A stretch of DNA of 35,654 nucleotides from a virus, in IMG/VR virus record IMGVR_UViG_3300037199_000131, positions 1 through 35,654 of that record. One strand, written 5' to 3'. Made by a program: the position numbers and the translations under genes. The notes under the pieces are model-generated. The model had not been told where the DNA came from. It saw nothing but the letters and a program-made list of their open reading frames with translations, and did no database searches. Positions 9,175 to 17,560 of the stretch are shown piece after piece. The first letter of the stretch is position 1. Each line of letters opens with the position of its first letter.

Positions 9175-10380
9175 TTAGTAGTAGCCCCCGCGCTTATACG
9201 GCCCATTGATGGCTAGGATAGTAGCGGGGTTGCCCGTGATGCGGTTCTTAATGAGGCTCAGAGCCGTGTCCATGAGCATCTCGAGCTTCGCCTCGGAACG
9301 CTGCATGGCTGGCACGTCCCCAAGAGCATCCATGCAGCGCACGACTACCGCGCGCACGAGCGCCGGGTGAAATTCCACCGGCAGCTGGACGATTGCCGAC
9401 TGGTCCGATAGAGATACCTGGTCGCCAACCGCTAGGTCCAGGGGCAGCACGCCCGCCGGGAACGAGATGACGTTGCCGCTCAGTGACCCGGACAAATCGA
9501 AAGCGCGCAAATCGAAGCTGGGGCCGCTCTTGATGATGTCGTAGGTACCCGCGTAAGCCGTGAATCCCACCGGCACGTTTGAGAGAGTGATAGTCGCAGC
9601 CGACTGGCTAAAGGCAGCCACGAACGCGACCTGGTCTACCGTAACGAGCTGATTGGGGCGCAGATAGTAGGAGACGCGCAGGTATTGGGTGAGGTTTCCG
9701 TTGTTGAGCAGCACCGAGATGTTGTTGTTGCGAATGTAGAACCCATAGCCCTGGTACGGTAAATCCTCTTCCTCCAGCCTAGCTAGCTCGGCCGGGTTAC
9801 CGTCGGGCATTACCAGGTAGATGCACTTGGGGTCGCTGCCAATCGCTCTGTAGGGCAGCGGGAAGGGGCCGTAGGTGAATCCACGAGGGTCGTTGGGGTC
9901 TTTGACGGTCGAGTCGAAGTCCACGTAGCCGTTGTAGTAGTCCTTCCGAATTGAGATGATTTTAGGAAGGATAGTCGAGCGTAGTTCTTCGGTCGCGAAG
10001 GTCAGCAAATCGGAATCGGCGAATTGTTTCGAGCCAGTCTTCGGCAACCGGCCGGTCGATTTGATGCTCGCTAGAAGCTGTTGAGTCGAATACGCAACCT
10101 GCGAAGGGGTCGGGTTCGTGCCCGGCTGGAATGACGGACTCCAGGGGCCCTGTACGGAGAGGTTGTTGACCTGGGCGAGTCGGTACCAGGTAGCGTTCGT
10201 GCCTGCGCCGTCGAGATAAAAGTACTGCCCGGTGAGCGGATTGAAGACCGAGATATTGAGGACGTTCGCCGTTATGCTGGCGATAGTCGAGTAGGGTCCG
10301 CTCTGAGCTGGAGCCGACTGGAGCAGGTACGTGATTATCGTCGGGTCAGACGATGGGTACCAAGAGATGGTAATGGCCAC
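9175..10380 (-). CDS. Head-tail adaptor / tail tube-like protein with N-terminal FN3-like domain, 401 aa
   Basis: The start is GTG at 10380 with GGGAG upstream. Residues 1-~90 look like a fibronectin type III or Ig-like domain: TISWYPSSDPTIITYLLQSA, a YFYLDGAG strand and WYRLAQVN near the end. Residues ~95-401 resemble podoviral head-closure/adaptor proteins: a helical segment DLLTFATEELRSTILPKIIS followed by a charged KDYYNGYVDFD strand and a C-terminal helical region (RAVVVRCMDALGD). It sits directly upstream of the nozzle gene, where the adaptor is expected. The fused FN3-like domain is unusual. Assignment is by position and pattern. Confidence 0.62.
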   Translation of the reverse strand: MAITISWYPSSDPTIITYLLQSAPAQSGPYSTIASITANVLNISVFNPLTGQYFYLDGAGTNATWYRLAQVNNLSVQGPWSPSFQPGTNPTPSQVAYSTQQLLASIKSTGRLPKTGSKQFADSDLLTFATEELRSTILPKIISIRKDYYNGYVDFDSTVKDPNDPRGFTYGPFPLPYRAIGSDPKCIYLVMPDGNPAELARLEEEDLPYQGYGFYIRNNNISVLLNNGNLTQYLRVSYYLRPNQLVTVDQVAFVAAFSQSAATITLSNVPVGFTAYAGTYDIIKSGPSFDLRAFDLSGSLSGNVISFPAGVLPLDLAVGDQVSLSDQSAIVQLPVEFHPALVRAVVVRCMDALGDVPAMQRSEAKLEMLMDTALSLIKNRITGNPATILAINGPYKRGGYY

Positions 10381-10389
10381 GATGGCTCC

Positions 10390-10764
10390 CTAAGCCACAA
10401 CCGTTCCGCCCGAAAAATCAGGCAGTGTCATGAGCCAGTTGTACACCTCTTGCTGGATTCCTGAAGGCATCGACGCATCCATCGTCGGGAACGTGTAGGC
10501 GCTCGTGGTTGGCACGGTAACAGGGACAGACTGCTGAGCCGTGCCAACATTGACTACCTGTGCCGTCTGCGCGCCAACTGGCGTGCCGTACACCTTTGTC
10601 TGCAGGGGCTGAGAACCAGCCGCGTAAGCTGCCTGGCTGAAGAATACCTGCACCGTTGTAGCTAGTGTGTTGCTGGCGGCGTCGTACGAGTAGCCGCTAA
10701 TGACACAGTACGCTCCAGTAACGGGGACACCCTGCGGCGATGTAATGTTTGCTTGGATTGCCAT
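10390..10764 (-). CDS. Small beta-rich virion protein, 124 aa, unknown
   Basis: The start is ATG at 10764 with a strong TAGGAGAAAAC upstream. The sequence is Val/Thr/Ala-rich with alternating hydrophobic residues, suggesting a beta sandwich over residues 1-95. It then has an acidic, Trp-containing C-terminal helix (IQQEVYNWLMTLPDF). It lies between a tail-fibre-like gene and the adaptor gene, so it is most likely a tail or fibre-attachment component. I do not recognise a family and see no enzyme motif. Confidence 0.6.
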   Translation of the reverse strand: MAIQANITSPQGVPVTGAYCVISGYSYDAASNTLATTVQVFFSQAAYAAGSQPLQTKVYGTPVGAQTAQVVNVGTAQQSVPVTVPTTSAYTFPTMDASMPSGIQQEVYNWLMTLPDFSGGTVVA

Positions 10765-10773
10765 TGTTTTCTC

Positions 10774-11760
10774 CTACGAATCGAGGCCCGGGATGTATAT
10801 AACCTGGACGAAGTTGGCGCTCGTGGTTGCGATAGTCGTGGCATTCGATGTGGAGTCGCCGATGTACATCTGGATGGTCATTGTCTGGCCCGCGCCCATT
10901 GGCACCATCGCACTACCAGCGGCCACGAGGGCTGTATTGACGACACCCGGACCAGATAACTCATAGACTCTGAACGTCTCGGCACCATTCACAAAGACGC
11001 TGCCTATGACCTGATTGGTAGTTGAGTTGGTCGAAATGTCGGCAGCGAACTTGACCTCGTACAGCCCTGTGGACGGAGCGGTGAATGTCCATGGGCTGGT
11101 AGTGCAGGTGCTAAAAACGTCAAACTCTTTGTGCGGGTACGCGAGTGCAGTGTAAGTGTTCTTCGTCAGCGTCTGTGTGCCGGTGTTGTCGTACCATGCC
11201 CAGTTGATTTTCGCGTAGGGCGACGTCTGAGCGTAAGCCCCCCCCACCGTGAGGGGTCCGAGGACGGCTGTGTTAATACCAGACTTACCCAGAGTGATTG
11301 CCGTAGCAGTCGTTCCACCGATTGTCAGTGTGCCAGCCGAAGCCACGTCGAGGCTAGGGGACAACAGCCCAGCAAACGAGCCAGTAATACCGAAGGTCTG
11401 GGTACCAGAAGCAGCCACGGCTCCCGCGGTAGTCGATGTAGCCGCAGCCAGAGCGAGCGTCCCCGACGTGAGAGACAACCCGTTCGCCACTGTTACACTG
11501 GTCACTGCTCCAGCAGCGCCTGCCGCGGCAATCAAAAGCCACACGGCCGGATTGGTGCTAGGTGGGGCATTGATGTTAGGAGCTACGGCCACATAGCTGG
11601 AACCCAGGTACGTGACCGCCTGGCTGTAGACGTACGCTGTAGAGCTGGACCACGCGCCCAGCCACGTCAAGCCCGAGACTCCCGCGACGCTAGTAGTAGC
11701 TAGAGTGCTATTAGGCGGCGGGTTGCTCGATGCGGCAGCTCCTACAGGATATTGGGGCAT
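10774..11760 (-). CDS. Tail fibre-like protein with C1q/TNF-like C-terminus, 328 aa
   Basis: Starts at ATG 11760 (an in-frame ATG pair lies here) and ends 9 nt before the next gene. The N-terminal ~130 residues are Ala/Thr/Ser/Val-rich with Trp-containing strands (LTWLGAWSSSTAYVYSQ). Next comes a shaft-like repeat, SAGTLTIGGTTATAITLG then KSGINTAVLGPLTVGG, shared with the upstream gene. The C-terminal ~140 residues have the order of strands typical of C1q/TNF-type trimeric jelly-roll heads: FDVFSTCTTSPWTFTAPSTG, YEVKFAADIS, VFVNGAET, then a final VQVIYIPG strand. This suggests a receptor-binding trimer. The assignment rests on motif pattern only. Confidence 0.68.
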   Translation of the reverse strand: MPQYPVGAAASSNPPPNSTLATTSVAGVSGLTWLGAWSSSTAYVYSQAVTYLGSSYVAVAPNINAPPSTNPAVWLLIAAAGAAGAVTSVTVANGLSLTSGTLALAAATSTTAGAVAASGTQTFGITGSFAGLLSPSLDVASAGTLTIGGTTATAITLGKSGINTAVLGPLTVGGAYAQTSPYAKINWAWYDNTGTQTLTKNTYTALAYPHKEFDVFSTCTTSPWTFTAPSTGLYEVKFAADISTNSTTNQVIGSVFVNGAETFRVYELSGPGVVNTALVAAGSAMVPMGAGQTMTIQMYIGDSTSNATTIATTSANFVQVIYIPGLDS

Positions 11761-11772
11761 GGGCCATGACCT

Positions 11773-12525
11773 TTAGTATAGGCGCTCTGCCGCGAAGCAC
11801 GCGTTGCCGATAGAGATTGCTTGGGACGCGCTGGTCGAAGAGAAATAAATTTTGAGAGTCGCCGCCGCGGGGAGAGTGACCACGGTACTGATACAAAATC
11901 CGAGCTGGACGCTGTTGGAGGCAGAAAGAGTAGTCGTACCTCCGGCGATAACCGCGCCTGCCGACCAAATCTGAAAGTTGACGTAGCTTACGGCCGTGGT
12001 GTCCATGGCCGTACCGGAGAAGCTGACGCTGTAAGTGCCAGCATTTGTGACCGTGATGGTCGAAGAAGCGAACGACATCGCTCCGTTAGTCCCGCCTCCG
12101 CCCCAGCCAGTCGTCCACTGGTCAAAGGTGTTGGCGGTGCCATCAGAAGTCTGCGTTTGCCCTGCAAGCACAGACCACGCGGTGCAGCCGACGTTGGGCG
12201 CCGTGATGGTTCCGCCAGCCGTAAGCACGCCCTGGACTGCGGTGGTAATACCAGAACGGCCCAGCGTGATTGCGGTCGCAGTCGTTCCACCGATTGTCAG
12301 TGTGCCAGCCGACGGAGTGTCCAGAGCGGACGCGAGCAGAGTGCCGGACGTATCGATAGTCGTGAGCGAATCCCAAGAGTGGCCCGACCCAGGGGTCTCA
12401 TTGATGTTGTAGGCGTTGCTAACCCAGATACCGCCGCCACTCGTGACCACGAGGCCGGAGGGATAGATGGTTCCGGACTGCCACTTGCTGGCGCCCGCGC
12501 CATCTAGGACTGAGAGAATAGCCAT
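11773..12525 (-). CDS. Tail fibre-like protein, paralogous shaft, 250 aa
   Basis: The start is ATG at 12525 behind GGGAGGTGAG. It shares with the next gene the shaft motif SAGTLTIGGTTATAITLGRS at residues ~75-100, and the underlying DNA (12270-12310 versus 11295-11345) is also very similar, so the pair arose by duplication. The C-terminal ~130 residues are a second C1q/TNF-like or similar beta sandwich: GTYSVSFSGTAMD, YVNFQIWSAG, TLKIYFSS. It contains Cys residues near the end. Probably a short fibre or fibre adaptor that trimerises like its paralogue. Confidence 0.66.
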   Translation of the reverse strand: MAILSVLDGAGASKWQSGTIYPSGLVVTSGGGIWVSNAYNINETPGSGHSWDSLTTIDTSGTLLASALDTPSAGTLTIGGTTATAITLGRSGITTAVQGVLTAGGTITAPNVGCTAWSVLAGQTQTSDGTANTFDQWTTGWGGGGTNGAMSFASSTITVTNAGTYSVSFSGTAMDTTAVSYVNFQIWSAGAVIAGGTTTLSASNSVQLGFCISTVVTLPAAATLKIYFSSTSASQAISIGNACFAAERLY

Positions 12526-12528
12526 GGC

Positions 12529-13026
12529 CTACTCACCTCCCGCCGAAAACTTGCCCATTTTCTTCGCGCCATACTTCTCGCGCCCGATGTAACCGGCGAG
12601 AGCCCCCGGGTTCTTGGCGCCCTTACCGGCGAGCCGATGCACCAAGTGCTCAAATCGTTCCCCGGTGCCAAGCTTCACTTCGCCGCCCTCGGCGTAGGCC
12701 TTGCCGTCTTCGCATTCGCTGGCCTTGTGCTCGGCCATGCCCCCGTGAGCGCGGTGCATGCCGCCGGGGATAGCGTGAGGGTGGTCCATGCAAGTGGGGG
12801 CGTGGACTTCCATGTCGCCACCATGCGCGTAGTGGCCGCACTTCACTTCGCCGCCCTCGGCCTTGTGCTCGGGCTCATCGGATTCTTCCTTGGCCCGCTG
12901 CTCAAGCGATTCGTCTCCCCCCTGATCGCCCTCGGATTTGTGCTCGCCGAGCTCTTCCGCCTGCGCATCGAACATGTCGTCGATGATTTCCTTCAACACC
13001 TCGTCGTTCACATCGCGCTTGGCCAT
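12529..13026 (-). CDS. Gly/His-rich virion-associated protein with GGEV motifs, 165 aa
   Basis: The start is ATG at 13026 behind GAGGTAAC. Residues 1-55 are acidic and helical. Residues 56-112 form a Gly/His/Cys-rich block (EGGEVKCGHYAHGGDM, then CMDHPHA and MHRAHGGM) with Cys and His spaced as if to bind metal. Residues ~113-165 hold a recognisable phage pattern: AEGGEVKLGTGERFEHLVH, KNPGALAGYIGREKYG and a KFSAGGE end. The C-terminal G-x-G-x-RF...ALA-x-x-IG-R-x-KYG pattern is common in small phage structural proteins. The exact role is unknown. Confidence 0.65.
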   Translation of the reverse strand: MAKRDVNDEVLKEIIDDMFDAQAEELGEHKSEGDQGGDESLEQRAKEESDEPEHKAEGGEVKCGHYAHGGDMEVHAPTCMDHPHAIPGGMHRAHGGMAEHKASECEDGKAYAEGGEVKLGTGERFEHLVHRLAGKGAKNPGALAGYIGREKYGAKKMGKFSAGGE

Positions 13027-13030
13027 GTAG

Positions 13031-13306
13031 TTACCTCGTGAAAAGCCATTTGATTGCCACCAGCACCAGACCCAGCGAAGCTACGAGCAGCGGGAACAGG
13101 AGGCCGGTCTTTTGGTCCCGTTTTGCATCGTCCTCGTTTTGCTTCCTTATCTCTAGGACCGCCAGGGCGGCCTTGTGATCGGATATGTCTCTGCGCACCT
13201 CGCAGAATCCCTGCTCTACGCGAGACGACAGATCCGTGATGGCGGCGAGCACCGGAGCGCAGTTTGCGTTGCATGGAGACATGGGCGGATTATCGTCCGT
13301 TGGCAT
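13031..13306 (-). CDS. Small membrane protein with C-terminal TM helix (XhlA/hemolysin-like), 91 aa
   Basis: Residues ~20-65 form a charged helix (SSRVEQGFCEVRRDISDHKA, then LEIRKQNEDD) likely to be coiled coil. It is followed by one transmembrane segment (GLLFPLLVASLGLVLVAI, about residues 69-87) and a short basic end. This coiled-coil plus tail-anchor layout is that of XhlA/hemolysin-type lysis accessory proteins and some tail-associated membrane proteins. It lies inside the late structural block, apart from the lysis block at 26330-27888, so it could act in lysis timing or in virion-membrane contact. ATG at 13306 with AGGATTTC upstream. Confidence 0.6.
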   Translation of the reverse strand: MPTDDNPPMSPCNANCAPVLAAITDLSSRVEQGFCEVRRDISDHKAALAVLEIRKQNEDDAKRDQKTGLLFPLLVASLGLVLVAIKWLFTR

Positions 13307-13315
13307 TCTGAAATC

Positions 13316-14194
13316 CTAGAATGGCGCGCTCCGGATATCGACGTAGAGGCTAGTCCCCGTGGTAGGCCAGGTGAGAGCCTGGATATAGGGCGCCACCTTC
13401 CAAATCCTGCGGATAGGCAAGCGCCGTTTTCCGGTGATTCGGACTCGCGTGGTGACTCCAGACCCCGCTGCCCCGATAGCGAACTGCGTGCGCCACGGCA
13501 GCATGGCCTGTATGCCGGTCAGCCCCCCGGACCCGAACGATGATCCCGGCCCCCATGAGATCGCGGCATAGGTAGCCGAGGCGGTGATCGCCTGCGAGGG
13601 ACCGACCTGGAGAGCGTTGCCGGTCGCATCGACCTCGTATGGGATAAGCGTGCATCCGGTCTGGGCGCCCGAGAACTGGATGTCTACGAAGACCTCCTCA
13701 AAGTCCTCCATGTCGACTGCGGGTGTGGTCACCGCCGTGTTCGCAGCCGTGGTGAAGTCCCAGATCGCATCTACGCCGCCCGGGATCGTCCGCTGCACTA
13801 GCTGCGTTAGACCCCCTGCGGCCATGTAGTGGCCCGTGGCGTCTCGCACGTAGGACGAGATCACCCCGGAGGCCTCCGGAGGCTGCATGGGCCAGAGTTC
13901 GGCCATGCCGATCTTCATTCCCACGCCTCCGGTCTGGGCGCCGTAGTAGAGCGACCACGACGGGTTGCTGTGCTGAGACAGATCGAGCGTCCACGGCGGA
14001 ACCGACACACCCGCCGCAGAGATGCTCGTCCCGGCGAGAACAAGCGAAGCCGTGTTGTTGTTCGCCTGGCCGTACGGAGTGCCCGCTTGCAGGGGGTTGA
14101 TCCAATAGGCGCTACCTGCGGTCAGGGTCGAGCCCTGGAATGCCGCAGGCGGTATGACCATGTTGAGGCCGAACTGTGTCGAGAAATCGGGCAT
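13316..14194 (-). CDS. Virion protein, 292 aa, unknown
   Basis: The start is ATG at 14194 with AAAGGAATAG upstream. The protein is beta-rich, with many Gly, Thr and Trp residues and no transmembrane helix. Visible landmarks are NPLQAGTPYGQANNNTAS near residue 35, MAELWPMQPPEASGV near 100, DMEDFEEVFVDIQFSGAQTG near 165 and a basic KRRLPIRRIWK at ~255. It follows the capsid and decoration-like genes and precedes a membrane protein gene. A structural role in the head or head-tail region is likely from context. I do not recognise the family. Confidence 0.6.
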   Translation of the reverse strand: MPDFSTQFGLNMVIPPAAFQGSTLTAGSAYWINPLQAGTPYGQANNNTASLVLAGTSISAAGVSVPPWTLDLSQHSNPSWSLYYGAQTGGVGMKIGMAELWPMQPPEASGVISSYVRDATGHYMAAGGLTQLVQRTIPGGVDAIWDFTTAANTAVTTPAVDMEDFEEVFVDIQFSGAQTGCTLIPYEVDATGNALQVGPSQAITASATYAAISWGPGSSFGSGGLTGIQAMLPWRTQFAIGAAGSGVTTRVRITGKRRLPIRRIWKVAPYIQALTWPTTGTSLYVDIRSAPF

Positions 14195-14255
14195 GGCTAT
14201 TCCTTTGAGGGGCGGTTTGCCTGCTTTTGGCCGCCGATCTCGAGCGGCATGACAA

Positions 14256-14798
14256 CTAGACCCCGAAGCCGTGGAAAACTGCGGACAGGTTGCCAGTCCC
14301 GCTCGTCAGGAACCCAGACCCGGTGCATGTGATGGTCGCGCCAGCGGTCTGCGAGAAGGGGACGAAGTTACCGATCGTGCCCGGCTGAAGAGCGGTCAGA
14401 GTGATCACCGCTGTCCCGGTACGGGCCGCGCTAATGAACGTGTTGATGGTCGGGTCGGCATTCAGGGCCGCAGCGAGCGCGATCATGGTTAGATCGTCTG
14501 TGCCGCCCTTGTTCCACTGGTTTGCCACGGCCCCGGAGTTCACGCACGTGTACGTCACTCCGCAAACCTTGACCGCGTTCGTGGCAACCACCGAGGCCCC
14601 GGTCATGGTCCCGCTAGCTTGTACGGCTACGCTGGGAGCGATGGCCGCGATCGAGAGCTGGTTTCCGCTCGGAGATGCACGCGAAAAGAGGTTGGTCAGG
14701 TTCGACACCAAGCCTTGAAGGTTCTGGGTCGCGTTGGCGAAGGTCGGGAAGAGGGCGCCCGTGCCGCCGTCGTTGATGAGAAGTACGCACTGAGCCAT
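14256..14798 (-). CDS. Decoration-like virion protein with one AINA/VTLTA domain, 180 aa
   Basis: The start is ATG at 14798 behind GGAGAATTCC. After an ~60-aa N-terminus it has one beta domain with the order SGTMTGASVVATNAV, CGVTYTCV, LAAALNADPTI, VITLTALQPGTIGN and ATITCTGSGFLTSGTG. The same domain occurs in the upstream 401-aa protein with clear residue-by-residue similarity. Similar A-x-N-A...VTLTA...PG-x-x-GN domains occur in phage surface and tail proteins. It sits two genes downstream of the major capsid gene, so a capsid decoration or minor head protein is plausible. A paired Cys (CGVTYTC) is conserved in both copies. Confidence 0.65.
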   Translation of the reverse strand: MAQCVLLINDGGTGALFPTFANATQNLQGLVSNLTNLFSRASPSGNQLSIAAIAPSVAVQASGTMTGASVVATNAVKVCGVTYTCVNSGAVANQWNKGGTDDLTMIALAAALNADPTINTFISAARTGTAVITLTALQPGTIGNFVPFSQTAGATITCTGSGFLTSGTGNLSAVFHGFGV

Positions 14799-14807
14799 GG
14801 AATTCTC

Positions 14808-16013
14808 CTAGTACCCGAAGTGAAGGATCGCCTGCGTAGAAAGCTGCCCGAACACGAGCGTAGGCCACTGCGGCTCCATCGTTGAGCCCGTGGTGGTTAC
14901 CGCATAGGTGTTGTAGTAGGGGCTCGTGCCCGCTGCGGTAATGGTGAGCGTGTTTCCGACCACCGAGCCAGTGACGAGCGGGCTCAATGTCCCGTTCGCG
15001 GCGATGGTGGTCACGATGTTGAGCAGCGTGGCGTTGTCCGTAGCCCCGACGATGAAATTGGTCGTGTTCTGGGTCGCGACCGTAGCCGTCAACGTCTGGC
15101 CGGCGATGACGATCGTATTGCCTGACACGATAACCGGGGCGGCGGTGAGGGTCGGGGTGGACGCAACGATGCTCCCCTGGCCCGAGGTCATGGACGGCAA
15201 CGCCGGGATGCCCTGTGGGTTCGCTACCACGAGGGTCACGATTAGACCGCTGGATGTCGCCCGGCACCTCTGGTTCGTCCCTGGACACTGATTGATGGCC
15301 AGCGCCAGGTTGGCCATGGTTTGTTGATCGTTCCGGCCGATGTTGAAGCTCGGCGCCTGGGACTGAGCCGAGGCGAACGAGCTCGCAGCCACGGACGTGA
15401 AAATCACCCCGCCGATGGTGACGTACGCGCCGGCAGCGATCCCCGGCAGCGTGGTAACCGTGTCACTGCCCCGGACCCCCGCGATCGAGCCGACCAACGA
15501 CCCTGCTCCGCTGGTCAGGTAGCCGGATCCTGAACACGTGATCGTCGCGCCGCTGGTCTGGCTGAACGGAAGCTGATTCCCCACTACCCCGGGAACCACC
15601 GATTGCAGGGTGACCACGTTACTGGCCGACGTGGCGATTACAAGGAGCTGAACCGACGAGTGCGCGTTGACGGCTGCGGCGAGGTTCGCCATGGTAGCCG
15701 TGTCCGACGCGCCCACCTGGAACTGCACCGCGGAGGGTACCGTCGAGTTAGACACGCACGTGAACACGGTTCCGCAGATACTCACCGCGTTCGTTGCCAC
15801 GACGGTGACCCCCGTCATGGTGCCCGTAGCAAACACCGCGTTGGCGGGCTTCAGAAAACCCGCCTGCGCATTGATTGCTCCGTCGAGCACGCCGTTAATC
15901 ATGTTGCTGAACCCGAGCAACTGCTGATGAGGGTCCAGGCTGTTGCCGTACGAAACGTCGTTCAGGTCGTTCGACGGCGAGTTGATGAGAAGCAGCGCTT
16001 GCTGTCCGGCCAT
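14808..16013 (-). CDS. Multi-domain decoration-like virion protein, 401 aa
   Basis: The start is ATG at 16013 with AAGGAGAGCC. Residues ~1-60 resemble the N-terminus of the next gene. Then come three beta domains. The first (~60-170) matches the domain of the 180-aa neighbour: TGTMTGVTVVATNAV, CGTVFTCV, LAAAVNAHSSV, VVTLQSVVPGVVGN. The second (~185-280) and third (~290-385) are more divergent but keep the A-x-x-AIN / VTLVVAN or LTA pattern. The gene follows the major capsid gene across a hairpin at 16034-16063. Duplicated Ig-like domains and this position suggest a capsid surface or tail component. Confidence 0.65.
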   Translation of the reverse strand: MAGQQALLLINSPSNDLNDVSYGNSLDPHQQLLGFSNMINGVLDGAINAQAGFLKPANAVFATGTMTGVTVVATNAVSICGTVFTCVSNSTVPSAVQFQVGASDTATMANLAAAVNAHSSVQLLVIATSASNVVTLQSVVPGVVGNQLPFSQTSGATITCSGSGYLTSGAGSLVGSIAGVRGSDTVTTLPGIAAGAYVTIGGVIFTSVAASSFASAQSQAPSFNIGRNDQQTMANLALAINQCPGTNQRCRATSSGLIVTLVVANPQGIPALPSMTSGQGSIVASTPTLTAAPVIVSGNTIVIAGQTLTATVATQNTTNFIVGATDNATLLNIVTTIAANGTLSPLVTGSVVGNTLTITAAGTSPYYNTYAVTTTGSTMEPQWPTLVFGQLSTQAILHFGY

Positions 16014-16033
16014 GTCCGGCTCTCCTTACGTAA

Positions 16034-16063
16034 GGGGCTGCCAGGTGGGTTCCTGGCAGCCCC
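16034..16063 (-). terminator. Hairpin after the major capsid gene
   Basis: A perfect 12-bp stem (ggggctgccagg / cctggcagcccc) with a 6-nt loop lies 17 nt downstream of the capsid stop on the minus strand. There is no U-run, and a strong ribosome site for the next gene follows closely. It is best read as a partial terminator or mRNA-stabilising stem that raises capsid mRNA relative to downstream genes. Confidence 0.7.
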
Positions 16064-16080
16064 GGGGTTGCGTCAACCTG

Positions 16081-17412
16081 TTAGGAGTTGACGATGTTGT
16101 ACCACTTGATGGCCTTTGCGGGCGCGAGCAGGAGGACCGCCTGGTGCGCGTAAGTTCGCATCAGGTAACCGGCGCGAGTCGGGTCGTCGAACCAAATGTC
16201 ACCTTCGGCGTCGCCTCCACCCGGCCTCGTGAATGACAAATCGTAGGCGCCCACGCGGCTGAGCTTGCGCATTGGGAACCCGAATGCCTCTCCCGCCTTT
16301 ACGACTCCGTGCGAGCGCACCCTAACCTTGCCGCTCTGGCTGTAGAACTCGATCGCCTTCGCGCCGTTCTCCAGCTTCGACGGGTCATAGCTGGAATCGA
16401 TTTTCCTGAGGGCCGCGAGGTCCGTCAAGAGGTTCGACCACGTGTTGGGGTTCACGAACACGTCGATGTCTTCGTCCAGTCCGCCACGGCCCACGGCAAT
16501 GGCGATCCCGTCCTGGATCTTCTTGAACGTGAAGGCCTGCGCCGAGCAGTTGTAGGTGTTTCCTGCCCAGAGGCTATACAGGGTCGGGTCGATGCCGAAC
16601 CGGGTAGCAGTCGAGACGAGCTGCTGGTCAAGCCCCATCATGTCCTGGTTAGAGAACGAGCTCGTTGAGCCCGTCGCCGCGAGCCAGTAGTAGACGACGA
16701 TGTTGTTACCGAGGGTGATGCCCGTGAGCGAGGTAGCGTCGCCCGAGGTGCTCACCACGGTAAACGAACGGTTGAGGATGTCCACGCTCGTGATCTGGTA
16801 CGCGCCCAGAGACGGCAGCGAAGGCTCGGAGCCGATGCGGGTATAGTTCCCAGCGCCCGTGCTCGGGTCGTAGAAAACGACGCACGCATTTTCCTTACCG
16901 GCCCAAAGCAGAGGAGCAAAGCTCGCAGCACTGAGGGTCACGTATGTGTGAGTGGAGTCGGTAGCGGCGACCGCCGAGACGACCCCCAGCCCCGACTGCC
17001 CATACAGGACCGATGCCTCGAGGCGCTTCCTGGCGCTATTGATAATGTTCTCGACCTTATACTTGGTCAGAGCGACGAAGCTGGCGCCCTCTCCGTGCAT
17101 CGAGCGCGCGGCCGAGTTGTAGTCGAGCGAGCCGGCCAGGATCTGTTGGTACCCGTCCACCAGGGCGTTCTGCGACCGGAAGCTAATGGGCGGCGCAAGG
17201 GTGAAGTTGCCGGCGTTCGGGTCCCCGTACGCCATGCCCTGTTCGTCCGCGAGGACGACCGGCACGTTCCAGCCGGCGCCCTCCATCGAGCGGGCCTCGA
17301 AGGGGATTTCCCGAACAAGAAGAGCACTCTCCGGGACGAGGTTCAGGACCTCATCGCCGTAGCGCTGCTTGAACATGCCATTGAAGTTCGCAAGCTGTGA
17401 GTCAACAGCCAT
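16081..17412 (-). CDS. Major capsid protein (P22 coat-like size), 443 aa
   Basis: The start is ATG at 17412 with GGGAG upstream. Order (portal, small gene, scaffold, this gene), length close to the P22 coat protein (430 aa) and content all support the major capsid protein. The N-terminus has a delta-like segment (LVPESALLVREIPFEARS) and a beta/spine region with KYKVENIINSARKRLEASVL near residues 125-145. The mid-section, ~170-240, is beta-rich and may be an insertion domain. The C-terminus has the typical GDIWFDDPTRAGYLMRTYAH segment. HK97 fold is inferred, not proven. The flanking hairpins suggest separate control of its mRNA. Confidence 0.82.
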   Translation of the reverse strand: MAVDSQLANFNGMFKQRYGDEVLNLVPESALLVREIPFEARSMEGAGWNVPVVLADEQGMAYGDPNAGNFTLAPPISFRSQNALVDGYQQILAGSLDYNSAARSMHGEGASFVALTKYKVENIINSARKRLEASVLYGQSGLGVVSAVAATDSTHTYVTLSAASFAPLLWAGKENACVVFYDPSTGAGNYTRIGSEPSLPSLGAYQITSVDILNRSFTVVSTSGDATSLTGITLGNNIVVYYWLAATGSTSSFSNQDMMGLDQQLVSTATRFGIDPTLYSLWAGNTYNCSAQAFTFKKIQDGIAIAVGRGGLDEDIDVFVNPNTWSNLLTDLAALRKIDSSYDPSKLENGAKAIEFYSQSGKVRVRSHGVVKAGEAFGFPMRKLSRVGAYDLSFTRPGGGDAEGDIWFDDPTRAGYLMRTYAHQAVLLLAPAKAIKWYNIVNS

Positions 17413-17529
17413 TGGCCACTCCCGAGGGCCGTAGCCCTACGAAAACGAGGAAGAAAGAACTGCTCTCACTCGCCTTGGTAGTGGGCCGTCCCGAGGGATG
17501 GGCGTCACATCGCCGCTTGTTCGGATCGT

Positions 17530-17550
17530 AGCCTTACACAAAGTAAGGCT
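17530..17550 (-). terminator. Short hairpin between scaffold and capsid genes
   Basis: An 8-bp perfect stem (agccttac / gtaaggct) with loop acaaa lies 10 nt past the scaffold stop. The surrounding 148-nt gap (17413-17560) is the longest in this part of the late operon and holds no ORF that I support. It could be an mRNA-processing or attenuation site, or part of a promoter region for the capsid gene. No clear sigma70 boxes are visible. Confidence 0.45.
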
Positions 17551-17560
17551 CGGCGCAACT

